From positions 124,001 through 188,000 of the forward strand of contig CALKJW010000005.1 of the NCBI GenBank assembly GCA_937995595.1: a stretch of DNA of 64,000 bases. Direction: 5' to 3'. The stretch comes from an uncultured Phycisphaerales bacterium. Lineage in GTDB: Bacteria; Planctomycetota; Phycisphaerae; Phycisphaerales; UBA1924. Below are positions 8,147-16,751 of this stretch, piece after piece. The position numbers and the translations under genes were made by a program. Under the pieces are notes generated by a model that saw only the letters and a list, made by a program, of their open reading frames with translations, was not told where the DNA came from and did no database searches. Position 1 is the stretch's first letter. Each line of letters starts with the position of its first letter.

Positions 8147-8812
8147 ATGCGAACGCTGCTCGCGTCCATCCTGACGGCGGTGCTCTGCGCGTGCACGTCC
8201 ACGCCCGCGCCCGCGATGCGCAACGTCCCCGTCGAGTTCCGCTTCGAGAACGTGCGCGAGGTCAAGGGGGGCGTCAACGAGTGGCAGGACATCCAGAGCG
8301 TCCTGCAGGTCCGGCTCAGGCGACCGGTCACGGGCGAGGTGGTGCGCGAGCGCACCGTCGCCGACGGGTTTGTCCGCACCTACCGAGTGCAGATCCTCGC
8401 GCCCGACCTGGCGACGGTCGAGTCGATCCACGCCGACATCGAGTCGCTCCGCCGGCGCGCGGCGACGTCGAACCGGCTCGACCTGAACTTCGCCGGTCTG
8501 GCCGCGACCTACCGCTCGAGTTTCGTCACCGCGGGCGTTTCCACGCTCGTCAGCGGGCAGACCGTCGAGGGCAACCGCGTGAGGGTCTACACGCGGCCCG
8601 GCGGCGAGGCCGTGGACGCCAAGGTCGATCGCGGCGTCTGGCACGTCCGGCTCGAGGCCGTGCCCGAGGACCGCTGGGTCTACGGCGTCTCCGAGCACCC
8701 CACGAACCTGCTCCCGCGACGCTACTTCCGCGTCAACGCCACGACGCTGCGCGTCGAGAATCTCGACGAGTCGGAGTTCGTCGGTTGGTACGGCCGCGCG
8801 CCGGCCAGGTGA
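8147..8812 (+). CDS. Hypothetical lipoprotein
   Basis: 221 residues beginning MRTLLASILTAVLCACTS, a lipoprotein signal with the lipobox LCAC around residues 13-16. The rest is beta-rich (VEFRFENVREVKGGVNEWQD, VLQVRLRRPVTGEVVRER, NRVRVYTRPGGEAVDAKVDR) with no recognised domain. The frame is open far upstream but only this start gives a signal sequence. It lies 57 bases from the divergent nfo gene and 49 bases before the SDR gene on the same strand. Probably an envelope protein; function unknown. Confidence 0.75.
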   Translation: MRTLLASILTAVLCACTSTPAPAMRNVPVEFRFENVREVKGGVNEWQDIQSVLQVRLRRPVTGEVVRERTVADGFVRTYRVQILAPDLATVESIHADIESLRRRAATSNRLDLNFAGLAATYRSSFVTAGVSTLVSGQTVEGNRVRVYTRPGGEAVDAKVDRGVWHVRLEAVPEDRWVYGVSEHPTNLLPRRYFRVNATTLRVENLDESEFVGWYGRAPAR

Positions 8813-8861
8813 AGTCGCAATCCCGCCGCGCCCGCTCGCCCCGCGCCGGCAACAATCGCCC

Positions 8862-9659
8862 ATGAGCAACGAACTCTCCGGCCGCGTCGCCGTCATCACC
8901 GGGGCCAGTTCCGGCATCGGCGAAGCCATCGCCCGCGCCATCGTTCTCCGCGGCGGTCACGTGGTCATCAACGCCCGCCGCGCCGAGCGGCTCGGTGCGC
9001 TGGCCGCGCAACTCGGGACCGGGCGTGCCGCGTGCGTCCCCGGCGACGCGGCCGATCAGCGGACCATCGACGCGCTCTTCGACGCCGCGCAGCGGACATT
9101 CGGCCGTGCCGCCGACGCCGTTGTCGTCAACGCCGGCCGCGGCCTCGCCGGCTCGCTCACCACCAGCGACCAGACACAGTGGGACGAGATGTTCCGCACC
9201 AACTACCTCGGCGCGGCCCGGCTGATGCGGACCGCGGCGGAGCGGTTGCTCCGGTCGCTCGACGCCAACCCCGAGGGTGAAGGCGGCAGGACCGGCCCGT
9301 GGCTCAGCCGCCCGCGCGACATCGTCGTCATCGGTTCCAGCGTCGGCCGCAACATCTCGCCGTTCTCCTCGATGTACGGCTCGACGAAGTTCGCCGTGCA
9401 CGCGCTGGCCGAGGCCCTGCGCCGCGAGATCGGCCCAAGGGGCGTCCGCGTCACCACCATCGAGCCCGCGATCGTCGCCACCGAGTTCCAGTCCGTCGCG
9501 GGGTACGATCCGGGCACGTTCGGCGCGTTCATGGACCGCATCGGGCCGGTGCTCTCGCCCGACGACGTTGCCCGCTGCATCGCCTTCGCCATCGCCCAGC
9601 CCGCGCACGTGCACCTGAACAACATCGCGCTTCGCCCCACGCGGCAGGATTATCCGTGA
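8862..9659 (+). CDS. SDR family NAD(P)-dependent oxidoreductase
   Basis: A classical short-chain dehydrogenase/reductase of 265 residues. The Rossmann motif TGASSGIGEA is at about residue 14-23, the NAG motif is VNAGRG, and the catalytic Ser-Tyr-Lys are in IGSSVGRN and YGSTKFAVHA. The cofactor-specificity segment reads INARRAERL, whose Arg residues after the second strand favour NADP(H). Substrate cannot be told from sequence; the closest broad group contains oxidoreductases acting on small alcohols and ketones. Insertion of a charged loop (EGEGGRTGPW) before the catalytic Ser is unusual. Start ATG at 8862. Confidence 0.88.
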   Translation: MSNELSGRVAVITGASSGIGEAIARAIVLRGGHVVINARRAERLGALAAQLGTGRAACVPGDAADQRTIDALFDAAQRTFGRAADAVVVNAGRGLAGSLTTSDQTQWDEMFRTNYLGAARLMRTAAERLLRSLDANPEGEGGRTGPWLSRPRDIVVIGSSVGRNISPFSSMYGSTKFAVHALAEALRREIGPRGVRVTTIEPAIVATEFQSVAGYDPGTFGAFMDRIGPVLSPDDVARCIAFAIAQPAHVHLNNIALRPTRQDYP

Positions 9660-9770
9660 GCCCGTGCCGCGGAACCGAGGAGGATCTGCACGCGCTGCGC
9701 GACGGTAAGGGCTGGGTCGTGCCGGCGACTCGGCCCGCACGTGGTACTCCGAGTCACGGTGCTGTTCGAG

Positions 9771-9801
9771 AAAAGGAACCGCGGCGATCAAATCGCCGCG
9801 G
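9771..9801 (-). terminator. Intrinsic terminator of the 9850-11127 gene
   Basis: A perfect 10-base-pair hairpin (arms CCGCGGCGAT at 9779-9788 and ATCGCCGCGG at 9792-9801, loop of 3) followed on the minus strand by TTCCTTTTCTC. It lies 49 bases after the stop of the secreted dockerin-type gene. Confidence 0.7.
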
Positions 9802-9849
9802 CTCCGGTGCGCGTCGCGAGAATGAGGAGGGAGGTTCACAACCGCGAAA

Positions 9850-11127
9850 TCAGCAGCCCACAAGGTACGCCGTGATGAACATGAACAGGTCGGCGATCTC
9901 CAGAGTGCCGTTGCCGTCCCAGTCGGCGGTCGGGCTGCCGGCAAAGTACGCGGTGATGAAGCCGAAGATGTCCGCGATGTTCAGGACGCCGTTCCCGTCG
10001 AAGTCGGCGCGGCAGCAGGAGGCGGGGAGGCATGTGGTTCCGACTCCCGCGAACGCACCGCCGGCGGCGGCGCAATCGCCGGCGGTCAGCGTCGAGCACA
10101 CCGAGCCGACGCAGCATGCGCCCGTTTCGGCCGGGGGCGGCGGCGGGGTGATGGAGCCGGCCCGGACGGTGTCGACACCCGAGATCGCGCCCGTGCCCTG
10201 CGTGCCGAACTCGTTGTCCGAGCCGATGCCGGGGTTCGGCGAGCCGGCCTCGATCGCCGTGAACTTGTCGTTCCACAGGCCGAGGCTCGGATCCGCGACC
10301 GAGCCCGTCTGGGCCTCGAAGTGCAGGTAGGTGATCGCCTCAAGGTCCGCGCGACGCAGGCCGGCGGCGACATAGTCCAGGGCCAGTTCGACGATCGTGT
10401 TGTCCGACGGGTTCACACGCTGCCACAGCACGGGGATCTGCCCGTTGAGCAGCAGCCCGTCGGTCTGGATGAACTGCTCGTCGTACCCGTTGAGACCCTG
10501 CTCTTCGAGATGGTTGTCCACCTTGGTGACCGTGAGCCCCGACGGGCCGGGCCGGCCGTGGATGGGACCGCCGCGACCCCCGACGTCCTGGTCGGTGTCG
10601 CGGAAGCCCTCCGTCTTGGCGAGCGTCCACGCGGTGTTGGGGATCGCCGCCGACTCGGGCTGGTCGGCGATCAGGTAGATGCTGTTGCGCCCGTCCGCGT
10701 TGGTGCCGAACCGCACGCCGTAACGGCCCTGCAGGCCCTCGATCGTGTTGACACCGTCCTGCGTCCGCTTGTCACGGCCCACCAGGTCGATCTGCACGTA
10801 CACGAACCGGTCATCGAAGCCGAACCGGGCGAGCTCGATGTCGATGTACGCGAGGTACTCGTTGACCGCGTAGCGGCCGCCGACGGGCTGGAAGCCCTGA
10901 GCGGTCGGGCGTTCGTAGATGTCGTTCTGGTACGAGTCGGCCCCGGGATCGACATCCCAGTACCGGAACTGGCCGAACATGAACGCGTTGTCGCCGGTGA
11001 CCGCGTCCACGAGGGTGGTGCTGTACACGGGCGGGTTGGTCGGCTGGGCGAGCGCGGCGCCCGCAAGCCCGGTCAGCACGGCGCTGGCCGCGATGCTCGA
11101 GACAAGTTTGGATGAACTCATACGCAT
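9850..11127 (-). CDS. Secreted protein with C-terminal GC-type dockerin-like repeats
   Basis: 425 residues. A Sec signal peptide (KLVSSIAASAVLTGLAGAAL, cleavage after ALA) is followed by a beta-rich domain of unknown function (about 26-320), a Pro-rich linker, a Cys-rich section (ETGACCVGSVCSTL... CLPASCC) and a C-terminal pair of calcium-type loops, DFDGNGVLNIADIF and DWDGNGTLEIADLF, ending YLVGC. Proteins with this ending are typical of Phycisphaerales and are annotated as GC-type dockerin domain-anchored; what they bind is unknown. ATG at 11127 has GGAG upstream with good spacing. Diverges from the sigma factor gene; a 7-base-pair inverted repeat lies between them at 11159-11177. Confidence 0.85.
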   Translation of the reverse strand: MRMSSSKLVSSIAASAVLTGLAGAALAQPTNPPVYSTTLVDAVTGDNAFMFGQFRYWDVDPGADSYQNDIYERPTAQGFQPVGGRYAVNEYLAYIDIELARFGFDDRFVYVQIDLVGRDKRTQDGVNTIEGLQGRYGVRFGTNADGRNSIYLIADQPESAAIPNTAWTLAKTEGFRDTDQDVGGRGGPIHGRPGPSGLTVTKVDNHLEEQGLNGYDEQFIQTDGLLLNGQIPVLWQRVNPSDNTIVELALDYVAAGLRRADLEAITYLHFEAQTGSVADPSLGLWNDKFTAIEAGSPNPGIGSDNEFGTQGTGAISGVDTVRAGSITPPPPPAETGACCVGSVCSTLTAGDCAAAGGAFAGVGTTCLPASCCRADFDGNGVLNIADIFGFITAYFAGSPTADWDGNGTLEIADLFMFITAYLVGC

Positions 11128-11277
11128 GGCTGGATCTCCGATCTGAGGATCACTGGATGAAGGCGACGCCCGCCTTCGTCTGACCACTCAGAGCCCGCGT
11201 TGCCTGTCGAAATACGCTCTCCAACGGTTTTGTCGTCGCGCCGTTCTGACGCGTACGAATCGAGGAGGCCGAGAGGG

Positions 11278-11811
11278 GTGTCGAAGCACGCGTCCGATCT
11301 TGTTCAGAGGTGCCTTGCCGGCGACCAGCGCGCGTGGAGCGCGTTGATCGACACCTACGCCGGCGTGGTCTACGCCGTCGCTCGGGCGCACCGGCTGGAC
11401 GAGGCGACCGCCGACGATGTCGCGCAGACGGTGTTCGCCAGACTCGCTCGATCTCTCCCCACGCTCGAGAAGCCGCAGGCCCTTGCCGGCTGGCTCGCCA
11501 CCACCGCGCGGCGCGAATGCTGGCGCCTGCTTCGAATCGATCAGCGTGACCGAAAGGCCGTTCGGCACGCGCCGACGGAGGCGGAACTGGATGACGCCAT
11601 GCGGTCGATCGAGTCCGCCGCTCGAGTGCGCGAGGCCCTCGTCGAACTGGGGGGCCGATGCCAGGAGTTGCTCACCGCCCTGTTCCTCTCTGCCAGCCCG
11701 CCGGACTACGAGGCGATCTCAAGGAGCCTCGGTCTGCCGGTCGGCAGTGTCGGACCGACTCGCGCGCGGTGTCTCGCCAAACTCGCGCGGATTCTCAAGG
11801 AGGATTCCTGA
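11278..11811 (+). CDS. ECF-type RNA polymerase sigma factor
   Basis: 177 residues with the sigma-70 region 2 (YAGVVYAVARAHRLDEATAD, DDVAQTVFARLARSL, GWLATTARRECWRLLR) and a region 4 (YEAISRSLGLPVGSVGPTRA), as in group 4 sigma factors. Start GTG at 11278 behind GAGGAGG and AGAGGGG. First gene of a four-gene same-strand unit: an anti-sigma-like protein (78 bases on), a TPR-CHAT protease (55 bases further) and a subtilase (overlapping by 4). It probably drives this unit and perhaps other genes. A TACGCT box at 11212-11217 is a weak promoter candidate. Confidence 0.9.
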   Translation: MSKHASDLVQRCLAGDQRAWSALIDTYAGVVYAVARAHRLDEATADDVAQTVFARLARSLPTLEKPQALAGWLATTARRECWRLLRIDQRDRKAVRHAPTEAELDDAMRSIESAARVREALVELGGRCQELLTALFLSASPPDYEAISRSLGLPVGSVGPTRARCLAKLARILKEDS

Positions 11812-11889
11812 CCCCGAACCCGAAGGGGTGTCATACTCAAACTCGAAGAGAACTGTATCTGAACGCCACTTCCAGACTCCAGAGAGCGC

Positions 11890-12543
11890 ATGAGCACGCC
11901 GAGCCCCATCTCCGATGAAGACCTGTTCGCCTACGCCTTGGGCGAAGGCACGCCGGAGCATCGCGGCCAGATTGAGCGCGCCGTCCGCGAATCCGCCGAG
12001 GTGCGTGCACGCCTGCAGGGGTGCACAGACGTGATCACGCAGATCCGCGCGGCGGGTGCGTTGGTTCCGGCGTTCGCGTTGTCGCGTGATCAGGCGATGG
12101 CGCTCCGTCGGCTCGCGCCGCTCATGCCGACCGCGGCCCCCGAGCCTGTCGGGGGCGTGATCGACGCGATCTCGCGGGTTGCCCGGCTGGTGTACGACAG
12201 TTGGGCCACCCCGGCCGTTGCCGGCTTGCGTGGCGTCGCAGCGGATCGTCTGCTCCGATTCGAGTTCCCCGGCGGCGAAGTGGACGTCCGCGTTGCGCCC
12301 GACTTGGAATCGCCGGGCAGGTTCTGGATCACCGGAGAGGCCGGAAACCTCGGACCGGGAGAAGTGCTGGCTCGCCCGGCATCGGGCACCGGATCACCGG
12401 CGGCGGCCTCGGCGCCGATGGCCGACTCCGGGTACTTCGAGATGTGCATCGACTCGGGCGTCTACACCCTCGAGTTGTCCGTGCCGACCGGTCGCATCGT
12501 CGTGGGGCCGATCGAGATCGAACGCCGGGACCGAGGCTCGTGA
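11890..12543 (+). CDS. Putative anti-sigma-like protein
   Basis: 217 residues. The N-terminus (ISDEDLFAYALGEGTPEHRG, then helical EVRARLQGC) resembles the sigma-binding helices of anti-sigma factors, but there is no HxxxCxxC zinc motif and no clear membrane segment. The C-terminal half is beta-rich (FEFPGGEVDVRVAPD, GRFWITGEAGNLG, SGVYTLELSVPTGRIVVGPI), like a carbohydrate-binding or FN3-type sandwich. Its position right after the sigma gene is the main reason for the proposed role. Some planctomycete operons have a similar beta-domain protein before a CHAT gene, but that is from general memory, not checked. Confidence 0.55.
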   Translation: MSTPSPISDEDLFAYALGEGTPEHRGQIERAVRESAEVRARLQGCTDVITQIRAAGALVPAFALSRDQAMALRRLAPLMPTAAPEPVGGVIDAISRVARLVYDSWATPAVAGLRGVAADRLLRFEFPGGEVDVRVAPDLESPGRFWITGEAGNLGPGEVLARPASGTGSPAAASAPMADSGYFEMCIDSGVYTLELSVPTGRIVVGPIEIERRDRGS

Positions 12544-12598
12544 GCCGTTCGCAGAGGAGCGCGAGGGTGCCCGAACGTACCCAGCATTCCGGCCGGGC

Positions 12599-15358
12599 AT
12601 GGATCGTTGCGCCGACCCCGTCGACGAACTACGACCCGGCTTTCTCGCCGAGTCTGACCGGATCAAGTCCCTCGCGGTTCACGACGTGCGAGCGGCCATC
12701 GCCGCGGCGGACCGGCTCGTCGAATCGGCGCGGACGCATCGAGAGCGCGTCCGCGCGCTGTCGGCATGCGCGCACGCGAGGGCCTGTGCGAACGAGTTCG
12801 TGGCGGCTTCGGCCGACCTGCACGAGGCGACCGCGGTCGCGGAGACCCACGCCCTCAGCGACGAGATCGGCCCGCTGTTGCTCGTGCAGGTCCAGCCGCT
12901 CGCGCGCGCCGGGAGGCTCGAACAGGCCGAACAAGCCGCCGAACGGGCCTGCCGCGAGTTCGCGGCGTCGGGACACGACCTCATGCACGGCAAGGCGCTG
13001 GTGAACCTCGGGATCGTGCGCCGCATGCGGGGCGGTGCGGAGGCGGCGCTGCGGTGCTTTGACGAGGCGGCACGGCTTCTGGAGGGCGATGTACTGTCGC
13101 TCGCCGCGGTGCACAGCAACCGCGCGGTCGCGCTTTTGGAGCTGGACCGGTTCGACCCGGCCATGGACGCATTCGTGTCGGCCATGAGCCTCCTGCAGGC
13201 GGCGGACCGGGGTCATGCCGCGGCCATCGTGAAGGGGAACATCGCCGATCTCCTCGCGCGGGCAGGACGCATCGACGATGCCCTCGTGCGTTTCGACGAA
13301 GCCCGGGAGCTGTTCGTCAAGGCTGGCGCGGAGGCCGACCTTGCGCGCCTCGACGCGGAGGAAGCCGAAGCACTCTTTGCGGTCGGCGCCCATCTCAAGT
13401 GCGTCCGCCTGCTGGACGGTTGCCGGGAGGCCCTCCGGCGGAGCGGGCTGGTCCGCGAGTACACCCGCGCAACTCTGGTGTACGGGCTGGCCAGCATGCG
13501 GGCGGGCAACCTTTCCGCGGCGGCAACGGCGCTCGACGAGGCCAAGACGCACGCCGCGTCCATGCGGTCGAGCCTGATTCTCGCCGAAGCAGGCATCGCG
13601 CTCTGCGAACTCGCCGCCGCGAGGGGTGAGATCGAACAGGCCCGTCGGTTCGGCGCCGAGGCCGTGGCTCTGCTGGCGGAACGGCCAGTCCGCAGGGCCG
13701 TGGCCCGCATTGCGATGGCTTCCGTTGAACTCGACGCCGGCCGCACTCGGGACGCACGCGTGCTCCTCGACGCCGCCGACGCCGACCTCGGGGACGCGGG
13801 CGCCGCGCCGCTGAGGGCTCGGGCGCTGCATCTTCGCTCGCGCGTTGCGCGTCAGGAGGGCGACGCCCGTCGCGCCCTCGACCTGGTCTGTGAGGCCATC
13901 GCGGTTGTCGAACGCTTCCGCGGCGAGATCCGGGCCGAGCAGATCCGAACGGCCTACCTCGAATCGACGCAGCGGCTGTTCATGGACGCGTGCGAACTCG
14001 CACGAGTGACGCTCCCGATCGAGAGGCAGGGGGCGGTTGTGTTCGATGCGACCGAGCGGATGCGAAGCCGGACACTTCTTGACTCGCTCGGCAGCGGCGG
14101 TCGGCGACCCTTGGAAGACAGCAATACCGACACGCCGACCACGGTCGAGATGAACGCTCTGTATTCCTCTCTGGGACCGACGAGCGCCGATTCGCCAGAC
14201 GTCCTCGAACGCCGACGCGCACGCCTGCGGGCCTTGGAAGCCCGGCGTGACGCCGCGCAGGACCGCGCGGCGGCGCGTCGATCGATCGATGCGGCGTCGA
14301 TGCTCTTCAGCGAGCCGCTGACGCTCGATGAAGCCATCGGCAGGATACCGGAGGGGGAGGCGGTCGTCTCGTTCTACCCGGATGGGCCGGACGTGCTCGC
14401 CCAAGTGATCCGCGCTGGCCGGCGAGCCGAGATCCGGCGGCTCGCGTCCCGTGCCGAGGTCTCGACGCAGTGCCGGCGCTTCCGCCTGGCGGTTGCACGC
14501 TGCATCGCGGGGATCAACCGCCGCGCAGAGGCCGCGGCCGTGGCCGCCCTCTCCGAGTTGCAGGGCCTGCTGCTCCGCCCGCTCAACGATCACCTTTCCG
14601 TGAGCCTGCACGTCCGGCTCATGCCCTTCGGCGATCTGCACGGAATCCCGCTGCATTGCGCCCCCCGGGCGCATCTTGCCCTCGGCGATGACTCGCCGAC
14701 GGCGGTCGTGTCGTACCTGCCGGGTGTGACGATCGGCGCCGCGCTGGCCGAGATGTCGCGTGCAACCGACGCGTCGTTGTCGGACAGGGTGGTCGTCGTG
14801 GGCTTGGGCGACAGCGTCGCGCCGCACATCGAAGCCGAGGCGCGGGAAGTCGCGTCCTGCCACCGCGGGGCGACTGCCCTGGTCGGCGGACGGGCAACGG
14901 CCGACGCGGTACTCGGGGCGATCCGGGGGGCCGCGCTCGTTCATCTTGCCTGCCACGCCGTCTTTGACGCCGAGTTCCCCATGTCCTCGCGCATCAAACT
15001 CGCTGATCGCTGGGTGACCGCGCGCGAACTGGTCGGTCGGTTCCGCCCGGGGGCTGCCGTCGTGGTCGCCGGCTGCGACACGGGGCGGACCAGCGACATC
15101 GGCGGTGAGGACCGCCTCGGGATCGTGAGGGCGATGCTCGCCTCCGGTGTCGGCGCGGTGCTGGCGGCGGCGTGGCCGCTCCACGACGCCAGCGCAGCAG
15201 GTCTCATGGTCGGCGTCCACCGCGGACTGGCCGAAGATCCGGCCGGCTTTGCGCGCGCGTTGCCGCGGTGTCTGGCGGGCGTCCAGCGTCAGATGCGGGA
15301 TCGTGCCGAGCCCATCGACCGGTGGGCGGGTCTGTATGTTCCCGGAGCGCTCCTATGA
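12599..15358 (+). CDS. TPR-CHAT caspase-like protease
   Basis: 919 residues. About 30-430 is an alpha-helical repeat array of TPR type (GRLEQAEQAAERACREFA, GNLSAAATALDEAKTHA). A spacer with Glu/Arg-rich helix (DVLERRRARLRALEARRDA) leads into a CHAT domain at about 600-919. The catalytic pair of this caspase/separase-like clan is intact: His786 in LVHLACHAVF and Cys826 in VVAGCDTG; the GVGAVLAAAWPLHDASA segment is also typical. No signal peptide, so cytoplasmic. CHAT proteases act in peptide cleavage and, in several bacterial systems, in regulated proteolysis or cell death. ATG at 12599 has only a weak ribosome-binding site; the frame is open upstream into the previous gene. Its stop overlaps the start of the subtilase (ATGA). 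Confidence 0.88.
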   Translation: MDRCADPVDELRPGFLAESDRIKSLAVHDVRAAIAAADRLVESARTHRERVRALSACAHARACANEFVAASADLHEATAVAETHALSDEIGPLLLVQVQPLARAGRLEQAEQAAERACREFAASGHDLMHGKALVNLGIVRRMRGGAEAALRCFDEAARLLEGDVLSLAAVHSNRAVALLELDRFDPAMDAFVSAMSLLQAADRGHAAAIVKGNIADLLARAGRIDDALVRFDEARELFVKAGAEADLARLDAEEAEALFAVGAHLKCVRLLDGCREALRRSGLVREYTRATLVYGLASMRAGNLSAAATALDEAKTHAASMRSSLILAEAGIALCELAAARGEIEQARRFGAEAVALLAERPVRRAVARIAMASVELDAGRTRDARVLLDAADADLGDAGAAPLRARALHLRSRVARQEGDARRALDLVCEAIAVVERFRGEIRAEQIRTAYLESTQRLFMDACELARVTLPIERQGAVVFDATERMRSRTLLDSLGSGGRRPLEDSNTDTPTTVEMNALYSSLGPTSADSPDVLERRRARLRALEARRDAAQDRAAARRSIDAASMLFSEPLTLDEAIGRIPEGEAVVSFYPDGPDVLAQVIRAGRRAEIRRLASRAEVSTQCRRFRLAVARCIAGINRRAEAAAVAALSELQGLLLRPLNDHLSVSLHVRLMPFGDLHGIPLHCAPRAHLALGDDSPTAVVSYLPGVTIGAALAEMSRATDASLSDRVVVVGLGDSVAPHIEAEAREVASCHRGATALVGGRATADAVLGAIRGAALVHLACHAVFDAEFPMSSRIKLADRWVTARELVGRFRPGAAVVVAGCDTGRTSDIGGEDRLGIVRAMLASGVGAVLAAAWPLHDASAAGLMVGVHRGLAEDPAGFARALPRCLAGVQRQMRDRAEPIDRWAGLYVPGALL

Positions 15359-16746
15359 GCAGTCGCAGTCATCCAACACTTCCGTCTCTGTTCCTGGCAT
15401 TGCTGGTCCTGGCGCTGCACTGGCTCGCGCCCGCCGCTCGTGCCGACGATCCCGCGTTTGTCCCGCGGCAGGCGCTGGTTCGACTCGCACCCGGGGCGTC
15501 GATCAACGACCTGACGGTCGAGTACGGCGTCCAGACCCTTGTCAGCCTCGGGTCTAGGAACATCCACCTGCTGCAACTCCCGGAGAACCCGGACGAGCAG
15601 ACGTTTGTGGACCTGTTCGCGGCCGATCCGCGGGTGATCTACGCCGATCTCAACTTCTACGCCGAGGACACGGACGCGGACGGTACGACCCAGGACATCT
15701 TTCTCGCCCGGACGTTCCAGCAGTATCTTGCAGACCCGACGTTCGTGATCGTGCGGTCGGCCGCCGCCCACGCCGTCTCGCGCGGCGAAGGTGTGACGCT
15801 CGCCGTCATCGACTCGGGTATCGACTGGACGCACCCCGCGTTCGCGGGCCGAGTCGCGCCGGGTGGATACAACTTCATCGAGAACAACACCGATGTCAGC
15901 GACGGGGGTGTCGGCCTGTTCGCCGGGCACGGAACCGCGGTGTCGGGAATCGTGCTCCGGGTGGCGCCCGATTCCCGAGTGCTGCCGCTGCGGGTGATGG
16001 ACAGTGACGGTTCGACGACAACGTTCAGGCTTGCGCAGGCGATCTTCCACGCTGTCGATCAGGGCGCCAGAGTCATCAACATCAGCCTGGGCACGCTCGC
16101 CGACCCGTTCCTGCTCCGGGACGCGGTGAGCGAGGCCGTCTCGGCGGGGGTGGTCATCGTCGCCGCGGCAGGCAATGACGACGCCGAATCACCGCCGCGC
16201 AGCCCCGCGGGCCTGAGCGACCTCGGTGTCATCGCCGTGACAGCAACCGATGCGCAGTTGGTGAAGGCCCCGTTCAGCAACTTCGGGACGTGGGTGTCCG
16301 TCGCCGCGCCGGGCGTGTCCGTGCACGGGCCCTTCCTCGGAGGCGGGTACGCCGAAGCGACAGGTACGAGTTTCGCTGCGCCGCTGGTTTCCGGAACCGT
16401 GGCGCTCGCGTTCTCGGCGTGTCCGAACGCCGCCGCGTCCGACGTTCGGGCCGCGGTGCTGTCCGCCGCGCTCCCGATCGACGCGGAGAACCCCAGTTAC
16501 ACCGGGATGCTCGGCAGCGGGCTGCTCGACTGTGCGGCAACGGTTGCGTTGGCCGCTCAGTTGCCGACCTGCCACGCCTGCCCCGCGGACTTTGACGGCT
16601 CCGGCGAACTCACGGTTGCGGACGTCTTCGCCTTTCTCGGGTCGTGGTTCTCCGGCGATCCGAGGGCCGACGCGAATGGCGACGGTCTTCTGAACGTCTC
16701 GGACGTGTTCGCGTTCCTCTCGGCGTGGTTCGCGGGTTGCGCGTGA
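15355..16746 (+). CDS. Secreted subtilisin-like serine protease with dockerin-type C-terminus
   Basis: 463 residues, family S8. A Sec signal peptide (FLALLVLALHWLAPAARA, cut near residue 28) precedes an inhibitor-like pro-region (FVPRQALVRLAPGASINDL). The catalytic triad is complete: Asp153 in AVIDSGIDWTHP, His192 in GHGTAVSG, Ser339 in GTSFAAP; the oxyanion Asn is in AAAGNDDAES. After a CHACPADF junction come two dockerin-like loops (DFDGSGELTVADVF; DANGDGLLNVSDVF) ending WFAGCA. The start ATG overlaps the CHAT stop by 4 bases, so the two proteases are translationally coupled, one kept inside and one exported. Converges with the next gene, only 5 bases between stops. Confidence 0.92.
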   Translation: MSSRSHPTLPSLFLALLVLALHWLAPAARADDPAFVPRQALVRLAPGASINDLTVEYGVQTLVSLGSRNIHLLQLPENPDEQTFVDLFAADPRVIYADLNFYAEDTDADGTTQDIFLARTFQQYLADPTFVIVRSAAAHAVSRGEGVTLAVIDSGIDWTHPAFAGRVAPGGYNFIENNTDVSDGGVGLFAGHGTAVSGIVLRVAPDSRVLPLRVMDSDGSTTTFRLAQAIFHAVDQGARVINISLGTLADPFLLRDAVSEAVSAGVVIVAAAGNDDAESPPRSPAGLSDLGVIAVTATDAQLVKAPFSNFGTWVSVAAPGVSVHGPFLGGGYAEATGTSFAAPLVSGTVALAFSACPNAAASDVRAAVLSAALPIDAENPSYTGMLGSGLLDCAATVALAAQLPTCHACPADFDGSGELTVADVFAFLGSWFSGDPRADANGDGLLNVSDVFAFLSAWFAGCA

Positions 16747-16751
16747 GCAGG

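Noticed and set aside
11890-12543. Classical zinc anti-sigma factor
   Set aside because: No HxxxCxxC motif, so only an anti-sigma-like role by position is proposed.
12629-15220. 863-codon open frame on the strand opposite the CHAT gene
   Set aside because: Shadow frame from high third-position GC; the product is low-complexity Arg/Asp/His-rich with no domain, while the plus strand has a complete protease.
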